Positions 44,953 to 54,157 of a stretch of 64,000 bases of DNA are shown here, one piece after another (position 1 is the stretch's first letter; every line of letters begins with the position of its first letter). The DNA is from Haliscomenobacter sp965225875 (lineage in GTDB: Bacteria > Bacteroidota > Bacteroidia > Chitinophagales > Saprospiraceae). A model generated the notes under the pieces. That model saw only the letters and a program-made list of their open reading frames with translations. It was not told where the DNA came from and made no database searches. Where the stretch lies: NCBI RefSeq assembly GCF_965225875.1, contig NZ_CBDDBS010000003.1, forward strand, positions 2,356,001-2,420,000, written 5' to 3'. The position numbers and the translations under genes are program-made.

Positions 44953-45669
44953 TTAGAAGCCTAAGAGGTCTGACATTCCGAATACGCCCTTTTTACCCAC
45001 CAACCAGGTCGCAGCCTGCACAGCACCACTGGCAAAACCTTCCCGTGAATGGGCAGTATGGCGAATCTCAATGCTGTCGATTGCCGATTCGTAATAAATC
45101 TCGTGGGTACCCGGAGCTGGATCAACGCGATAAGACAGGATGCTCAGCTCCTCGCTGGATTCGGCCTTTTGATTGACCCATTGCTTTTTGCGACCAATTT
45201 GTTCCAGGATGCCCTCCGCCAACGTAATGGCCGTACCACTGGGTGCATCCAGCTTTTGGGTATGGTGGGTTTCAGCCATCCGTACTTCGTACTGGGGGTG
45301 CGCGCTCATCATTTGGGCCAGGTAGCGATTGACGGCAAAAAAGATATTGACCCCAATGCTGTAATTGGAAGAATGGAACAGTGCGCCATCGTGCTGGGCA
45401 CAGCAGGCCTTGGCTTCTTCCAGATGCTGTAACCAACCCGTTGTACCCACTACCACCGGAACACCTGCTTCAAGGCATTTTTTGAGGTTTTCAAACGCCG
45501 TTTCAGGGCGCGTAAACTCGATGGCTACGTCTGCTTTGCGCAGGTTTTCGGGCGTAAAGTCGGCGGTATTGTTCACATCAATGCGCAGTACCACTTCATG
45601 TCCTTGTTGCTGGGCAATTTGTTCGATGGCCTTGCCCATTTTGCCATAGCCAATTAATGCAATCTTCAT
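44953..45669 (-). CDS. dapB: 4-hydroxy-tetrahydrodipicolinate reductase
   Basis: This is a 238-residue enzyme of the diaminopimelate/lysine pathway. The NAD(P)-binding turn is MKIALIGYGKMGKAIEQ and the substrate site is ETHHTQKLDAPSGTA. It is shorter than the 270-residue proteobacterial form but normal for Bacteroidota. It starts 83 nt from a palindromic element (45752-45868). Confidence 0.95.
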   Translation of the reverse strand: MKIALIGYGKMGKAIEQIAQQQGHEVVLRIDVNNTADFTPENLRKADVAIEFTRPETAFENLKKCLEAGVPVVVGTTGWLQHLEEAKACCAQHDGALFHSSNYSIGVNIFFAVNRYLAQMMSAHPQYEVRMAETHHTQKLDAPSGTAITLAEGILEQIGRKKQWVNQKAESSEELSILSYRVDPAPGTHEIYYESAIDSIEIRHTAHSREGFASGAVQAATWLVGKKGVFGMSDLLGF

Positions 45670-45751
45670 GAAAAAAAATTTCAGTACATATGGTGACTTT
45701 GGCAGCTGCCGCCGTCAAAAGATTAAATATCCCAAAAGCTGAACACACTAC

Positions 45752-45879
45752 GGGGCGAAAAAAAAATAAGTAATTCATTTTGTCAAAGGGTTAGATAAGT
45801 AAACGGTTCATTTTAAGTATCTTATCTAATCCTTTGACTCAAAGAAAATGAATACTTATTTTTGCCCCACTACTACGCT
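45752..45879 (+). mobile_element. Palindromic hairpin element, copy 1 (MITE-like)
   Basis: GGGGC at 45752 pairs with GCCCC at 45868. The arms of about 48 nt meet at TTAGATAAG/CTTATCTAA around a 21-nt loop (45800-45820). The sequence is shared with the element at 55812-55937, including the loop, the right end GCCCCACTACTA and the stem, where an A:T pair in copy 1 is a T:A pair in copy 2. The right arm contains a perfect promoter. No transposase is nearby, so mobility is inference. Confidence 0.75.
45833..45864 (+). promoter_or_regulatory. Promoter inside hairpin element 1
   Basis: TTTG (45833-45836), exactly 20 nt, TATTTTTG (45857-45864): full match to the Bacteroidota consensus, reading rightward out of the element. 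No protein gene lies downstream on this strand. Confidence 0.65.
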
Positions 45880-45976
45880 AAATATCCATTCCACTGGATA
45901 CTAAACCCCGAGCCCCAGGCCCCCAGTTTTTTTCCTTTACTATTCTCCAACACTCCAAAAACCAAACTTCTAGGGG

Positions 45977-45999
45977 GCAGCCTTCGGGCTGCTTTTTTT
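45977..45999 (+). terminator. Rho-independent terminator with UUCG loop
   Basis: GCAGCC-TTCG-GGCTGC followed by seven T on the plus strand. No plus-strand protein gene ends here; it lies about 115 nt after the promoter in element 1, so the two could bound a small RNA of about 130 nt. Confidence 0.7.
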
Positions 46000-46003
46000 G
46001 TTG

Positions 46004-46150
46004 GGGCAGCCCTGTGTGGCTGCCCTTGGTGTCGGCAACCACGCAGGGTTGCCGCTACGATTGGGCAACCACGCAGGGTTGCCGCTACGATTGGGCAACC
46101 ACGCAGGGTTGCTGCTACGATTGGGCAACCACACAGGGTCGCCCGTACGG
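46004..46150. repeat. 30-bp tandem palindromic repeats
   Basis: GGGCAGCC-CTGTGT-GGCTGCCC (46004-46025, compact form) is followed by a 30-bp unit that starts GGCAACCACGCAGGGTTGCC at 46034, 46064, 46094 and, degenerate, 46124. Each unit holds a GGCAACC/GGTTGCC stem. The last copy abuts the mutS stop codon. There are no unique spacers. Confidence 0.85.
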
Positions 46151-48772
46151 TTATTCGATCATACCCTTCAATTCCCGCAATTTCAGCATGCATTCAATTG
46201 GGGTCATGGTATTGATGTCTACTTCCTGCAATAAGGCTTTGATTTGACCCGCCATTGGATCCACGGTCTCAAAGATGCTTAGTTGAATGGCGTCAGTACT
46301 GATCTGCTTGGTTTTGGGCTTTTCGACATTCGGGCCATCTGCATGGATACTTTCCTGATTGATGGATTTTTGTTCCAGTTGCTCCAAAATGTGATTGGCG
46401 CGTTCCACGATCATTTTGGGCATCCCCGCCATTTTCGCTACGTGAATACCAAAGCTGTGCTGGCTCCCTCCGGCCGTCAATTTCCGTAAAAAAATCACTT
46501 TTTGCCCCACTTCCTTAGTGGCAACGTGGTAATTTTTAATGCGGGAAAATTTTTCACACAACTCATTCAATTCGTGATAGTGGGTGGCAAACAGGGTTTT
46601 GGGCCGCGCCAGTGGGTTGTTGTGCAAATATTCGGCAATCGACCAGGCAATGGAAATGCCATCGTAGGTGCTCGTACCACGGCCAATTTCATCCAACAGA
46701 ATCAAACTGCGATCCGAAATATTGTTCATGATGCTGGCCGTTTCGTTCATCTCCACCATGAAGGTTGACTCGCCGGAAGAGATGTTATCCGAGGCACCAA
46801 CCCGGGTAAATACCTTGTCCAAAATCCCGAGGTGCGCCGATTTGGCCGGCACATAAGCCCCCATCTGGGCCATGAGGCAGATGAGTGCGGTTTGGCGCAA
46901 CAAGGCGGATTTACCAGCCATGTTGGGCCCGGTGATCATTAGAATTTGTTGATGTTCGTGGTCGAGGTAAACGTCGTTAGGAACGTACAATTCTCCCAAT
47001 GGCAATTGTTGTTCAATGACTGGATGACGCCCTTCGCGGATGTCGATTTCCAGACCTTCACTCAGTTGCGGGCGGCAATACTGGTGCCGGGTAGCTACTT
47101 TTGCAAAGGCCATGATACAATCCAGTCGCGCCAAAAGCGTCGCATTGTGTTGAACCGGCTGGATGTAGTCATTGAGATCGAGTACCAGCTCCTGGAACAA
47201 ACGGTCTTCCAGGTCAAGAATCTTTTCTTCGGCACCCAGGATTTTGGCCTCCAGCGTTTTTAACTCTTCTGTAATGAAGCGTTCAGCATTCGCCAGAGTT
47301 TGCTTGCGCATCCATTCGGGCGGTGTCTGGTTTTTGTACTTATTGGTCACTTCCAGGTAATACCCAAACACACTATTGAAGCCTATTTTGAGGCTTGGAA
47401 TGCCACTGCGTTCGATTTCTGCTTCCTGGATGCCTTGGAGCAGTTCTTTGGCATGCGTGATGACATGGCGCAATTCGTCCAATTCGGTAGAGAACCCGTC
47501 CGCAATCACTCCACCTTTACTCAGGTTCACGGGAGGTTCGTCTACGATTTGCTTGGCAATCCGTTCTACCAAACCCGGGCAAGGATTCAAGCCATCGGCA
47601 ATTTTTGCCAATTCATCGTGGCCAGTACTGGTCAACATTGCACGCAAGGGTGCCACCGCCATCAAGGCCTTTTTGAGTTGTACCAACTCCCGTGGATTGA
47701 CTTTACCAAGGGGTACTTTTGAAATCAAACGCTCCAGGTCCCCCATTTGCCGCAGGTATTGTTCCACCGTGCGGGCGTTTTCATCATTCTCCAAAAAATA
47801 GGCCACCATTTCCAGACGGGAATCGATAGCAGTTTTGGATTTGAGGGGCAGCACCATCCATTTTTTGAGCAAACGTGCACCCATTGGAGATACGGTTTGA
47901 TCCAGGATTTTCAGCAAGGAAACACCTGTTTCATGGGGGCTCGACAGCAATTCCAGGTTACGAATCGTAAAACGGTCCAGCCACACGTAGCGATCCTGAT
48001 GGATGCGGGTGATGGAGGAAATGTGTTTGAGGTTTTTGTTTTCGGTGCTTTCCAGGTAATGCAAAGCAGCTCCGGCGGCGATTTGCCCCAGCTCCATGTC
48101 TTCTACCCCAAAACCTTTGAGGTTTTGTACCTCAAAGTGTTTGAGCAGTTTTTCACGGGCATAATCCGTCGTAAACACCCATTCATCCAGTGTATAGAGG
48201 TAGAATTTTTCACCAAAACGGCTTTCGAATTGCTTGCGGCGGTCTTTGGAAAAAATGACTTCGGAGGGATTAAAACCTTGTAACAATTTGTCGATGTAAG
48301 TCCAATCGCCTTCGCTAACCATAAATTCCCCAGTCGAAATGTCCAAAAAGGCAATTCCAAAATCGTCTTTTTTCCCAAAATACAAGGCGGCCAAAAAATT
48401 ATTGGACTGGTGATCGAGTAATTTGTCGTCTACGGCCACCCCCGGGGTAATTACTTCGGTTACTCCCCGGCGCACAATTTTTTTGAGCGGCGAAGGTTTT
48501 TCCAGTTGTTCACAAATGGCCACCCGATAGCCTGCCCGTACCAGACGAGGCAAATACAAATCGAGTGAATGGAAGGGAAAACCGGCCAATTCGGTATCAT
48601 TACCCCCATTGTTCCGACTGGTCAGCACGATGCCCAATACCTTGGAGGCAGTCACGGCATCACTGCCAAAGGTTTCGTAAAAGTCCCCTACCCTGAATAA
48701 CAGGATTGCATCAGGGTACTTTTTTTTCACCTTATTGTATTGATCCATTAATGGCGTCACTTTCTCTGACAT
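46151..48772 (-). CDS. mutS: DNA mismatch repair protein MutS
   Basis: This is an 873-residue mismatch-recognition ATPase. The N-terminal mismatch-binding domain has LLFRVGDFYETFGSDA with the Phe-x-Glu reader motif. The core and clamp follow, and the ATPase has Walker A ITGPNMAGKSALLRQ, SGESTFMVEM, Walker B LILLDEIGRGTST and FATHYHEL. The start is MSEKVTPLM at 48772; the frame is open 12 codons further, but a -7 box at 48810-48817 would make that ATG too close to or before the transcription start. Downstream of it lies the 30-bp repeat array. Confidence 0.97.
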   Translation of the reverse strand: MSEKVTPLMDQYNKVKKKYPDAILLFRVGDFYETFGSDAVTASKVLGIVLTSRNNGGNDTELAGFPFHSLDLYLPRLVRAGYRVAICEQLEKPSPLKKIVRRGVTEVITPGVAVDDKLLDHQSNNFLAALYFGKKDDFGIAFLDISTGEFMVSEGDWTYIDKLLQGFNPSEVIFSKDRRKQFESRFGEKFYLYTLDEWVFTTDYAREKLLKHFEVQNLKGFGVEDMELGQIAAGAALHYLESTENKNLKHISSITRIHQDRYVWLDRFTIRNLELLSSPHETGVSLLKILDQTVSPMGARLLKKWMVLPLKSKTAIDSRLEMVAYFLENDENARTVEQYLRQMGDLERLISKVPLGKVNPRELVQLKKALMAVAPLRAMLTSTGHDELAKIADGLNPCPGLVERIAKQIVDEPPVNLSKGGVIADGFSTELDELRHVITHAKELLQGIQEAEIERSGIPSLKIGFNSVFGYYLEVTNKYKNQTPPEWMRKQTLANAERFITEELKTLEAKILGAEEKILDLEDRLFQELVLDLNDYIQPVQHNATLLARLDCIMAFAKVATRHQYCRPQLSEGLEIDIREGRHPVIEQQLPLGELYVPNDVYLDHEHQQILMITGPNMAGKSALLRQTALICLMAQMGAYVPAKSAHLGILDKVFTRVGASDNISSGESTFMVEMNETASIMNNISDRSLILLDEIGRGTSTYDGISIAWSIAEYLHNNPLARPKTLFATHYHELNELCEKFSRIKNYHVATKEVGQKVIFLRKLTAGGSQHSFGIHVAKMAGMPKMIVERANHILEQLEQKSINQESIHADGPNVEKPKTKQISTDAIQLSIFETVDPMAGQIKALLQEVDINTMTPIECMLKLRELKGMIE

Positions 48773-48809
48773 AGCGTGGAATGGGTTTGGGGGACGATTT
48801 GCAAGCACG

Positions 48810-48817
48810 CAAAGATA
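48810..48817 (-). promoter_or_regulatory. Candidate -7 element of mutS
   Basis: TATCTTTG on the minus strand, 38 nt before the chosen start. No TTTG at -33. Confidence 0.45.
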
Positions 48818-48893
48818 AGTACCAGATTATAATTAATGACACTTTTTGATGGACTAGTCCTTTCCTCAAATTAAATAGCCTAAATAAAGATTT

Positions 48894-48925
48894 TATGAAA
48901 TTAATGCGAACTCCTTTTATTTTTG
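48894..48925 (+). promoter_or_regulatory. Promoter of the ferredoxin gene
   Basis: TATG (48894-48897), 20 nt, TATTTTTG (48918-48925). The -7 element is perfect and -33 has one mismatch. The leader would be about 60 nt. Confidence 0.6.
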
Positions 48926-48992
48926 CGCCTAAATTTTAATCAACTGAACCAGGGCGCGTTCCTGGTCGTTTACATTGAAAATTCTCTGACCC

Positions 48993-49340
48993 ATGGCAAT
49001 AATGATTACCGATGATTGCATCAACTGCGGTGCATGCGAACCCGAATGCCCCAATAATGCAATTTATGAGGGTGGTGTAGAGTGGGCCATTTCTGATGGA
49101 ACCAGTATTTCGGACGATTACACGCTGGAGGACGGCAGTGTGGTGGATGCTAGCGACAAGCAAAATCCAGTTTCGGATGAATTTTATTATATTGTACCCG
49201 ATAAATGTACAGAATGTGTAGGCTTCCATGAAGAACCTCAGTGCGCTGCAGTATGTCCAGTAGATTGTTGCGTACCGGATCCCGAACGCGAGGAAGAAGA
49301 AGAAGTGCTTTTGGCGCGTAAGGAACGTTTACACCTGTAA
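48993..49340 (+). CDS. 2x[4Fe-4S] ferredoxin (YfhL-like)
   Basis: This is a 115-residue electron carrier. Cluster motifs are CINCGACEPECP (C-x2-C-x2-C-x3-C) and CTECVGFHEEPQCAAVCP (C-x2-C-x8-C-x3-C), as in YfhL/Allochromatium-type ferredoxins. About 50 acidic residues separate the two motifs, longer than in the compact clostridial type. The redox partner is unknown. It is followed by a strong hairpin and a sensor kinase gene. Confidence 0.93.
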   Translation: MAIMITDDCINCGACEPECPNNAIYEGGVEWAISDGTSISDDYTLEDGSVVDASDKQNPVSDEFYYIVPDKCTECVGFHEEPQCAAVCPVDCCVPDPEREEEEEVLLARKERLHL

Positions 49341-49348
49341 AACTTTGA

Positions 49349-49382
49349 GCGATTGCTCCAGGTATATTCTCGGAGCAATCGC
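49349..49382 (+). terminator. Hairpin after the ferredoxin gene
   Basis: GCGATTGCTCC (49349-49359) pairs perfectly with GGAGCAATCGC (49372-49382), 11-bp stem, 12-nt loop, 9 nt after the ferredoxin stop. It lacks a T-tract and lies in the leader of the next gene, so it may attenuate rather than stop readthrough. Confidence 0.65.
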
Positions 49383-49402
49383 CCTATTGTTCACCCATTA
49401 TT

Positions 49403-51364
49403 GTGCACACATTGGCTTACAGAACGCTAATTGGTATTGTGTTTTGTTGCCTATATCTTGGATTATGGGCTGAGGAGGCTGATGTTCAGCCACCAGTTAT
49501 TACGACCCCAGCCATCGACAGCATAGTTGCCCTTTTACCAAGAGTGCTCTCCGATACCAACAAAGTTTTGATGTACAAAGAACTCTGTTGGCAATACCGC
49601 AATTTAGATATGCTCTCAGCCGTAAAGTACGGCCAAAAGGGCATCACTCTGGCCAAAAAACTCGGCTATAAAAAAGGTGAAGCGGAGATCTGCCGCTTCA
49701 TCGGTTTAACCTACCGCCACTACTTTTTATTCTCTGAATCATTGAGTTGGTACTTCAAAGCCCTTAACCTTTCTACCCAGATCAACGATATTGTGGGCAT
49801 TGGCTTTTGTTACGACAACCTTGGTGTTGTTCGTTTTAACCAAAAGCAATTCGATGATGCACTCAATTATTTCAATAAAGCCAAAGAACATTTCGAACAA
49901 GCCAATCACCAGGAGGGCCTGAGTTATGCCTACAATCACATCTGCTGGGTCTTGGTAGAAAAGGAAGAGTACACTTCTGCTTTGGATTACATTCAGGAAG
50001 CGCTTTTTATTCGCAGAAAGATAAAAGCTTCTTCAGAACAAATCAGCAATACCCTTGGCGATGTGGCCACCGTTCAGGTCGCATTAAAAAAATACAGCGC
50101 AGCCAAAATAACCATCAATGAGGGCATCCAATTGGCTCGTAAGTTGAACAAGCCCATCATTGTCTCGGTGCACCAATTGACTTTAGCTTCTCTGTACCTG
50201 AACAACAATCAGCTGGACCAAGCCATCGCCATTGCCCAATCCAGTTATCAGATCGCGCAAGAAGCCAACAACAGCTTACAACGCATGAAATGTGCCAGAG
50301 CCCTGGCTAAAATTTATGAGAAGCAACAAAAATACGATCTAGCCTATCCTTACCTTATTGAGCAATACGCCTTAAAAGACAGTCTGTTTAATGAGGAAAT
50401 CAACAACAAAACAGCCAATTTAGAAGCCAAATACCAGTTTGACCTCAAAGAAAGGCAATTGCTCGAATTTCAAAGGCGCCAGGAATTGGAAAACAAACGC
50501 AATCTTGACCGGGAGCGTTTTTTAAGTTCCTTATTGATCGCAGCGTTACTATTTGTAGGTGTTTTGGCGTTTTTTATTTACCAAAAACGCAAACAGGACA
50601 AATTTGTCAACGAGGAGTTGGTCCAAAAGAATGCCGAAATCAGTAGGCAGAACCAGGAAATCCAGGAACAAACTGCACAGTTGGCTGAAAACAATCGTTT
50701 CAAAGACCGCTTGTTTTCGATCATTTCTCACGATTTGCGCAGCCCTGTAGTGGGCTTGGTAGGTAGTTTGGAGTTGGTGAACGAAGGTTTATTGTCGGAA
50801 ACCGAATTCCGCAATATGCTCCCCGACCTGGCGCACAACATCAACAGCATCCAAAGTTTGTTGGACAACCTTTTGGCTTGGGCGCGAACCCAAATGAAAG
50901 GTATCGCCATCCTGCCCGAAGCATTCCACATTCGGGAATTGCTTGATGACAAAACCTCCATGTTTAAGAAGCAAATTGAGGCAAAGGCACTCAACATCGT
51001 CAATCACATCGAAGCAGACTTACAGGTGCTTGCCGATAAAAACATGATTGATTTGGTAGCGCGCAATTTGTTGTCCAATGCCATCAAGTTTTCCGTACAA
51101 GGGGGCACCATTACCATGACTAGTTCCCGCCAAAAAGGCTATTCGCAAATTTGTATCGCCGATAATGGCATCGGCATCTCCGCCGACAACCTGAACCGCT
51201 TATTCGACGCCCAAACGGTTTCTACCAAAGGCACGGCGGGGGAAATGGGTACGGGTTTGGGCCTCTTGCTTTCCAAGGAGTTTATTGAGCAAAATGGGGG
51301 AAAAATCTGGGGCGAAAGTGTGGTTGGTGAGGGGAGTAGGTTTTGTTTTACCATCCCAGAATAA
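49403..51364 (+). CDS. TPR-containing sensor histidine kinase
   Basis: This is a 653-residue kinase. A signal/anchor (ILE-rich segment at about 7-22) is followed by a periplasmic array of six to seven TPRs (about 50-330; ICRFIGLTYRHYFLFSESLSWY; YDNLGVVRFNQKQFDDALNYF), a coiled segment, a membrane helix (about 373-393), a second coiled coil, and a HisKA domain with His in LFSIISHDLRSPV. The ATPase part has NLLSNAIKFSVQGG, ADNGIGIS and GTGLGLLLSKEF. The start is GTG at 49403; no ATG fits the signal segment. No response regulator is adjacent, so the partner is encoded elsewhere. Confidence 0.9.
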   Translation: MHTLAYRTLIGIVFCCLYLGLWAEEADVQPPVITTPAIDSIVALLPRVLSDTNKVLMYKELCWQYRNLDMLSAVKYGQKGITLAKKLGYKKGEAEICRFIGLTYRHYFLFSESLSWYFKALNLSTQINDIVGIGFCYDNLGVVRFNQKQFDDALNYFNKAKEHFEQANHQEGLSYAYNHICWVLVEKEEYTSALDYIQEALFIRRKIKASSEQISNTLGDVATVQVALKKYSAAKITINEGIQLARKLNKPIIVSVHQLTLASLYLNNNQLDQAIAIAQSSYQIAQEANNSLQRMKCARALAKIYEKQQKYDLAYPYLIEQYALKDSLFNEEINNKTANLEAKYQFDLKERQLLEFQRRQELENKRNLDRERFLSSLLIAALLFVGVLAFFIYQKRKQDKFVNEELVQKNAEISRQNQEIQEQTAQLAENNRFKDRLFSIISHDLRSPVVGLVGSLELVNEGLLSETEFRNMLPDLAHNINSIQSLLDNLLAWARTQMKGIAILPEAFHIRELLDDKTSMFKKQIEAKALNIVNHIEADLQVLADKNMIDLVARNLLSNAIKFSVQGGTITMTSSRQKGYSQICIADNGIGISADNLNRLFDAQTVSTKGTAGEMGTGLGLLLSKEFIEQNGGKIWGESVVGEGSRFCFTIPE

Positions 51365-51368
51365 AAAT

Positions 51369-51392
51369 ATAGGGGGCCAAAATAGCCCCCTA
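51369..51392 (+). terminator. Hairpin after the TPR kinase gene
   Basis: TAGGGGGC and GCCCCCTA surround CAAAATA, 5 nt after the stop codon. It serves the kinase gene; the reverse direction runs into an AT-rich stretch. Confidence 0.65.
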
Positions 51393-51479
51393 GTTCAAGG
51401 TTTCCCTTGGTAAAACTGCGATAGGTCTGAGATTTTTTAATTGCTGGGCTGAACACTTTTAGATGGTTGCCGGCGACGT

Positions 51480-51971
51480 TTAAATGTGGGTAAAAAGTAA
51501 TTGTAATTGGTTTTCCTCGAAATAGGTCCCATAATCCTTCCATATCAAGTACTGGATGGGCAAATTGCTCTTCTTGATCAGCGGAATTGGGTCAAATCCA
51601 CGCTTGGCGGGTTTAAATGTGTAATCCTGAAGGATAAAAACCTGGTCAATTTGATTGGCTTCCGCAAAATTGTGGAAAGCCCTGGTGTTATAGCCGTGAA
51701 AAAGCTCAATGCGAATACTGGCGATCCGATTTTCGAAGCGGTTTTGTAAAATCATCAAAGCCTCTTCATACACTGCTGACTTAAGGCTTTCAATCCGTTT
51801 TTTTGGGGAATAAAAGAGCAATTCAGTTATCGAATCGTCTAACCACTCCGCGTACATCAGCACGATATCAACGGACTGATCTTCCTGTAGCTGCTCCAAT
51901 GCAAGGCGCAAGGCATTGAGTGAGGTAACACTAAAATCTGTGGGTACTAGTAAGGTCTTTTGCATACTCAA
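51480..51971 (-). CDS. Universal stress protein-like
   Basis: This is a 163-residue protein with a UspA-like alpha/beta fold: KTLLVPTDFSVTSLNALRLAL is the classical opening strand and helix. The C-terminal ATP-binding G-x2-G-x9-G(S/T) motif is not present, so it is probably a non-ATP-binding Usp-like protein. It lies between the TPR kinase and another two-component system, transcribed with the latter's strand but 113 nt away. Confidence 0.75.
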   Translation of the reverse strand: MSMQKTLLVPTDFSVTSLNALRLALEQLQEDQSVDIVLMYAEWLDDSITELLFYSPKKRIESLKSAVYEEALMILQNRFENRIASIRIELFHGYNTRAFHNFAEANQIDQVFILQDYTFKPAKRGFDPIPLIKKSNLPIQYLIWKDYGTYFEENQLQLLFTHI

Positions 51972-52084
51972 TCTTGATTGTGAATTGGTAGTGCAAAAGT
52001 GGGATGAGCAGATTAGGGAAATGTAAGAATAAGATTAGAGGCAGATTAGAATGAAGTGGAGGAGATTAGAAATAGATTAGAATT

Positions 52085-53461
52085 TCATGCGACAATACTG
52101 GCGATCGGCAATTTGATTTGTACAGAGGTCCCTACATTGACTTCGGAAGAAACCGTAAGTGTACCGTCGTGCAGCTTGAGAATGTTGCGCGTCAAAGGTA
52201 AACCGATGCCATATCCTTCAAACAATTGGGTATTGGAAGCTCTGAAAAATGGATCGTAAATGAACGGCATTTCCGCCGCTGGAATCCCCACGCCCTGGTC
52301 TTTGATGACGATGATTACCTGATCATTACTCGAAGCGATATAAACAATCACTGGCTTGTTGTGTGAATATTTACAGGCATTGTTGAATATATTGGCCAAT
52401 GCCAGTTGCAACAATTGCCGATTGCCATTTACTTTAAGCTTTTTATGGTCTTCTGGTAGCAGATTTAAATCCAAGGTAACTTGATTTTGGGGGTTCATCC
52501 GATCAATCAAAGTTTTGACCTCCCAAAGCACTTCATCCATACGAACTATCTCAAAGATGATTTTTTTACCTTTATAACCGGTTTGGGCAAGGAACAACAA
52601 AGACTTGGTGATCTGATCCAAACGTTCAGCTTGCAGCAGAATGTTCTGCAATACTACCTGATAATCCTCTACTTTTCTTTCCTTGATCAAGGCCACGTCT
52701 GCTTCCCCGATGATTGCAGTCAAAGGGGTACTGAGTTCATGAGAAGCATTACTGATGAAATTTTTCTGGGTTTCAAAAGCTGTTTCAATACGATTGAGCA
52801 AGTCGTTGAAAGTTGCAGTCAGAGCGCTGATTTCGTTGTTGTTGTCTTGCTCTTCCAACCTCAAATGAATATTTTCTGTGCTGATTTGCCTGACTTTATG
52901 CATGATCTGGTTGATCGGATCAAATACATGCCGGGAAAAATAGATTGACAGCAATATGGTAATCAAAACGATCAAAAAAACGCCACCAAAAAGAATACTG
53001 CGCAAAAAAGAAAGGTGATGGGTAGCATAATAGTTTTCGGCAGAGACCACAACCAGATGCGTTCGACTGTTTTGCTGGTATTTGATCCCAGCATAAAAAG
53101 TATTGCCTTGATTGCTGGTAGATTTGCCCTTTTGAAGAACATCTTTTAAAAAATAAAGCGGCAGTTTGTAGTTACTAGCTGCTTGGTTAAGTGCAACTGC
53201 ATCAACAACCTCCAGAACATATTCCTGCTCTTTTTCCAGTTTTTCAAAGTATTTCTCCCGAATGGTTTTAAAGGCTTCGGCATTCAGGGTATCTTGCTCC
53301 AGTTTGTATTTCGCAGTGATAATTGCTCTGGTTTGTAGTCTTTTATAAAAATCAACAAAAGAGTATTTGTTAAAAAAATAGTACACCCCAAGCCCGAATA
53401 ACAGGACGAGAATCAGGTTACAAAAAAACAACAACAAAGCGATTTTCGACTGAGTTTTCAT
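52085..53461 (-). CDS. Sensor histidine kinase (HAMP/HisKA)
   Basis: This is a 458-residue kinase: helix 1 (about 8-30), periplasmic domain (about 31-165), helix 2 (about 168-190), HAMP (about 191-243, SRHVFDPINQIMHKV), HisKA with FISNASHELSTPLTAI and ATPase domain with NIFNNACKYSHN, KDQGVGIP and GYGIGLPLTRN. Its start overlaps the regulator stop by 4 nt, so translation is coupled. Trehalase, regulator and kinase follow each other within 10 nt. Confidence 0.94.
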   Translation of the reverse strand: MKTQSKIALLLFFCNLILVLLFGLGVYYFFNKYSFVDFYKRLQTRAIITAKYKLEQDTLNAEAFKTIREKYFEKLEKEQEYVLEVVDAVALNQAASNYKLPLYFLKDVLQKGKSTSNQGNTFYAGIKYQQNSRTHLVVVSAENYYATHHLSFLRSILFGGVFLIVLITILLSIYFSRHVFDPINQIMHKVRQISTENIHLRLEEQDNNNEISALTATFNDLLNRIETAFETQKNFISNASHELSTPLTAIIGEADVALIKERKVEDYQVVLQNILLQAERLDQITKSLLFLAQTGYKGKKIIFEIVRMDEVLWEVKTLIDRMNPQNQVTLDLNLLPEDHKKLKVNGNRQLLQLALANIFNNACKYSHNKPVIVYIASSNDQVIIVIKDQGVGIPAAEMPFIYDPFFRASNTQLFEGYGIGLPLTRNILKLHDGTLTVSSEVNVGTSVQIKLPIASIVA

Positions 53462-54147
53462 GCTTCTTTTAGTACATAGCCCATACCTACGACCGTATGA
53501 ATGAGTTTGTTGTTCGTGTCCGCGTCGATTTTTTTCCGCAAATAGTTAATGTACACATCTACTACATTGGTACTTAGGTTAAAGTTGATGTCCCAGGCGC
53601 TTTCCAATAAATCCAGGCGCGAAAGTACCCGACCTTTGTTTCTGATCAAAACCAAAAGCAAGCGATATTCAGTAGCCGTTAATGCAATAAAAGTCTGATT
53701 GCGCTCCACAGTTTTAGCGTCATCATCCACTTTCAGGTCAGCAATGGTAAAAATATTGTGAGGCTGATTGAGTTGCTCCAAAGGGCCCGTCCTGCGCAAA
53801 AGTGCCTTAATCCTTGCATTTAACTCGATAAATTTAAAAGGTTTCACCAGGTAGTCATCCCCACCAATGTCCAGGCCCAGGGCTACATTTTCGGAAGCGC
53901 CCAAGGCTGTCAAAAAAAGAATCGGCGTTTGAATTTGGTTGTTGCGTATGGCTTTACAAACCTCCAGTCCATTGATATCAGGGAGCATAATGTCCAAAAT
54001 GATCAAATCAAAACCTCCCTCCAGTGCCATTCTCAACCCCGAGTTCCCTTCAAATGCTACCGATACTTCATAGTCTTCCTCTACGAGGCCTTTTCTGATG
54101 AAACTTACTACACTCACCTCATCATCAACCAACAAAATCTTTTTCAT
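53458..54147 (-). CDS. OmpR/PhoB-family response regulator
   Basis: This is a 229-residue regulator: receiver with VDDE, Asp52 in LIILDIMLPDI, Thr in FLTALGA, Lys in YLVKPFKF, and a winged helix (about 130-229) with LTATEYRLLLVLIRN and VVDVYINYLRKKID. It lies 10 nt after the trehalase stop and overlaps the kinase start, an unusual position for a trehalase neighbour. Confidence 0.94.
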   Translation of the reverse strand: MKKILLVDDEVSVVSFIRKGLVEEDYEVSVAFEGNSGLRMALEGGFDLIILDIMLPDINGLEVCKAIRNNQIQTPILFLTALGASENVALGLDIGGDDYLVKPFKFIELNARIKALLRRTGPLEQLNQPHNIFTIADLKVDDDAKTVERNQTFIALTATEYRLLLVLIRNKGRVLSRLDLLESAWDINFNLSTNVVDVYINYLRKKIDADTNNKLIHTVVGMGYVLKEA

Positions 54148-54157
54148 GGAATAGGAA

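Noticed and set aside
45862..46215. 117-codon frame through the 30-bp repeats
   Set aside because: The encoded sequence is only the tandem repeat translated, and the frame runs into mutS on the opposite strand.
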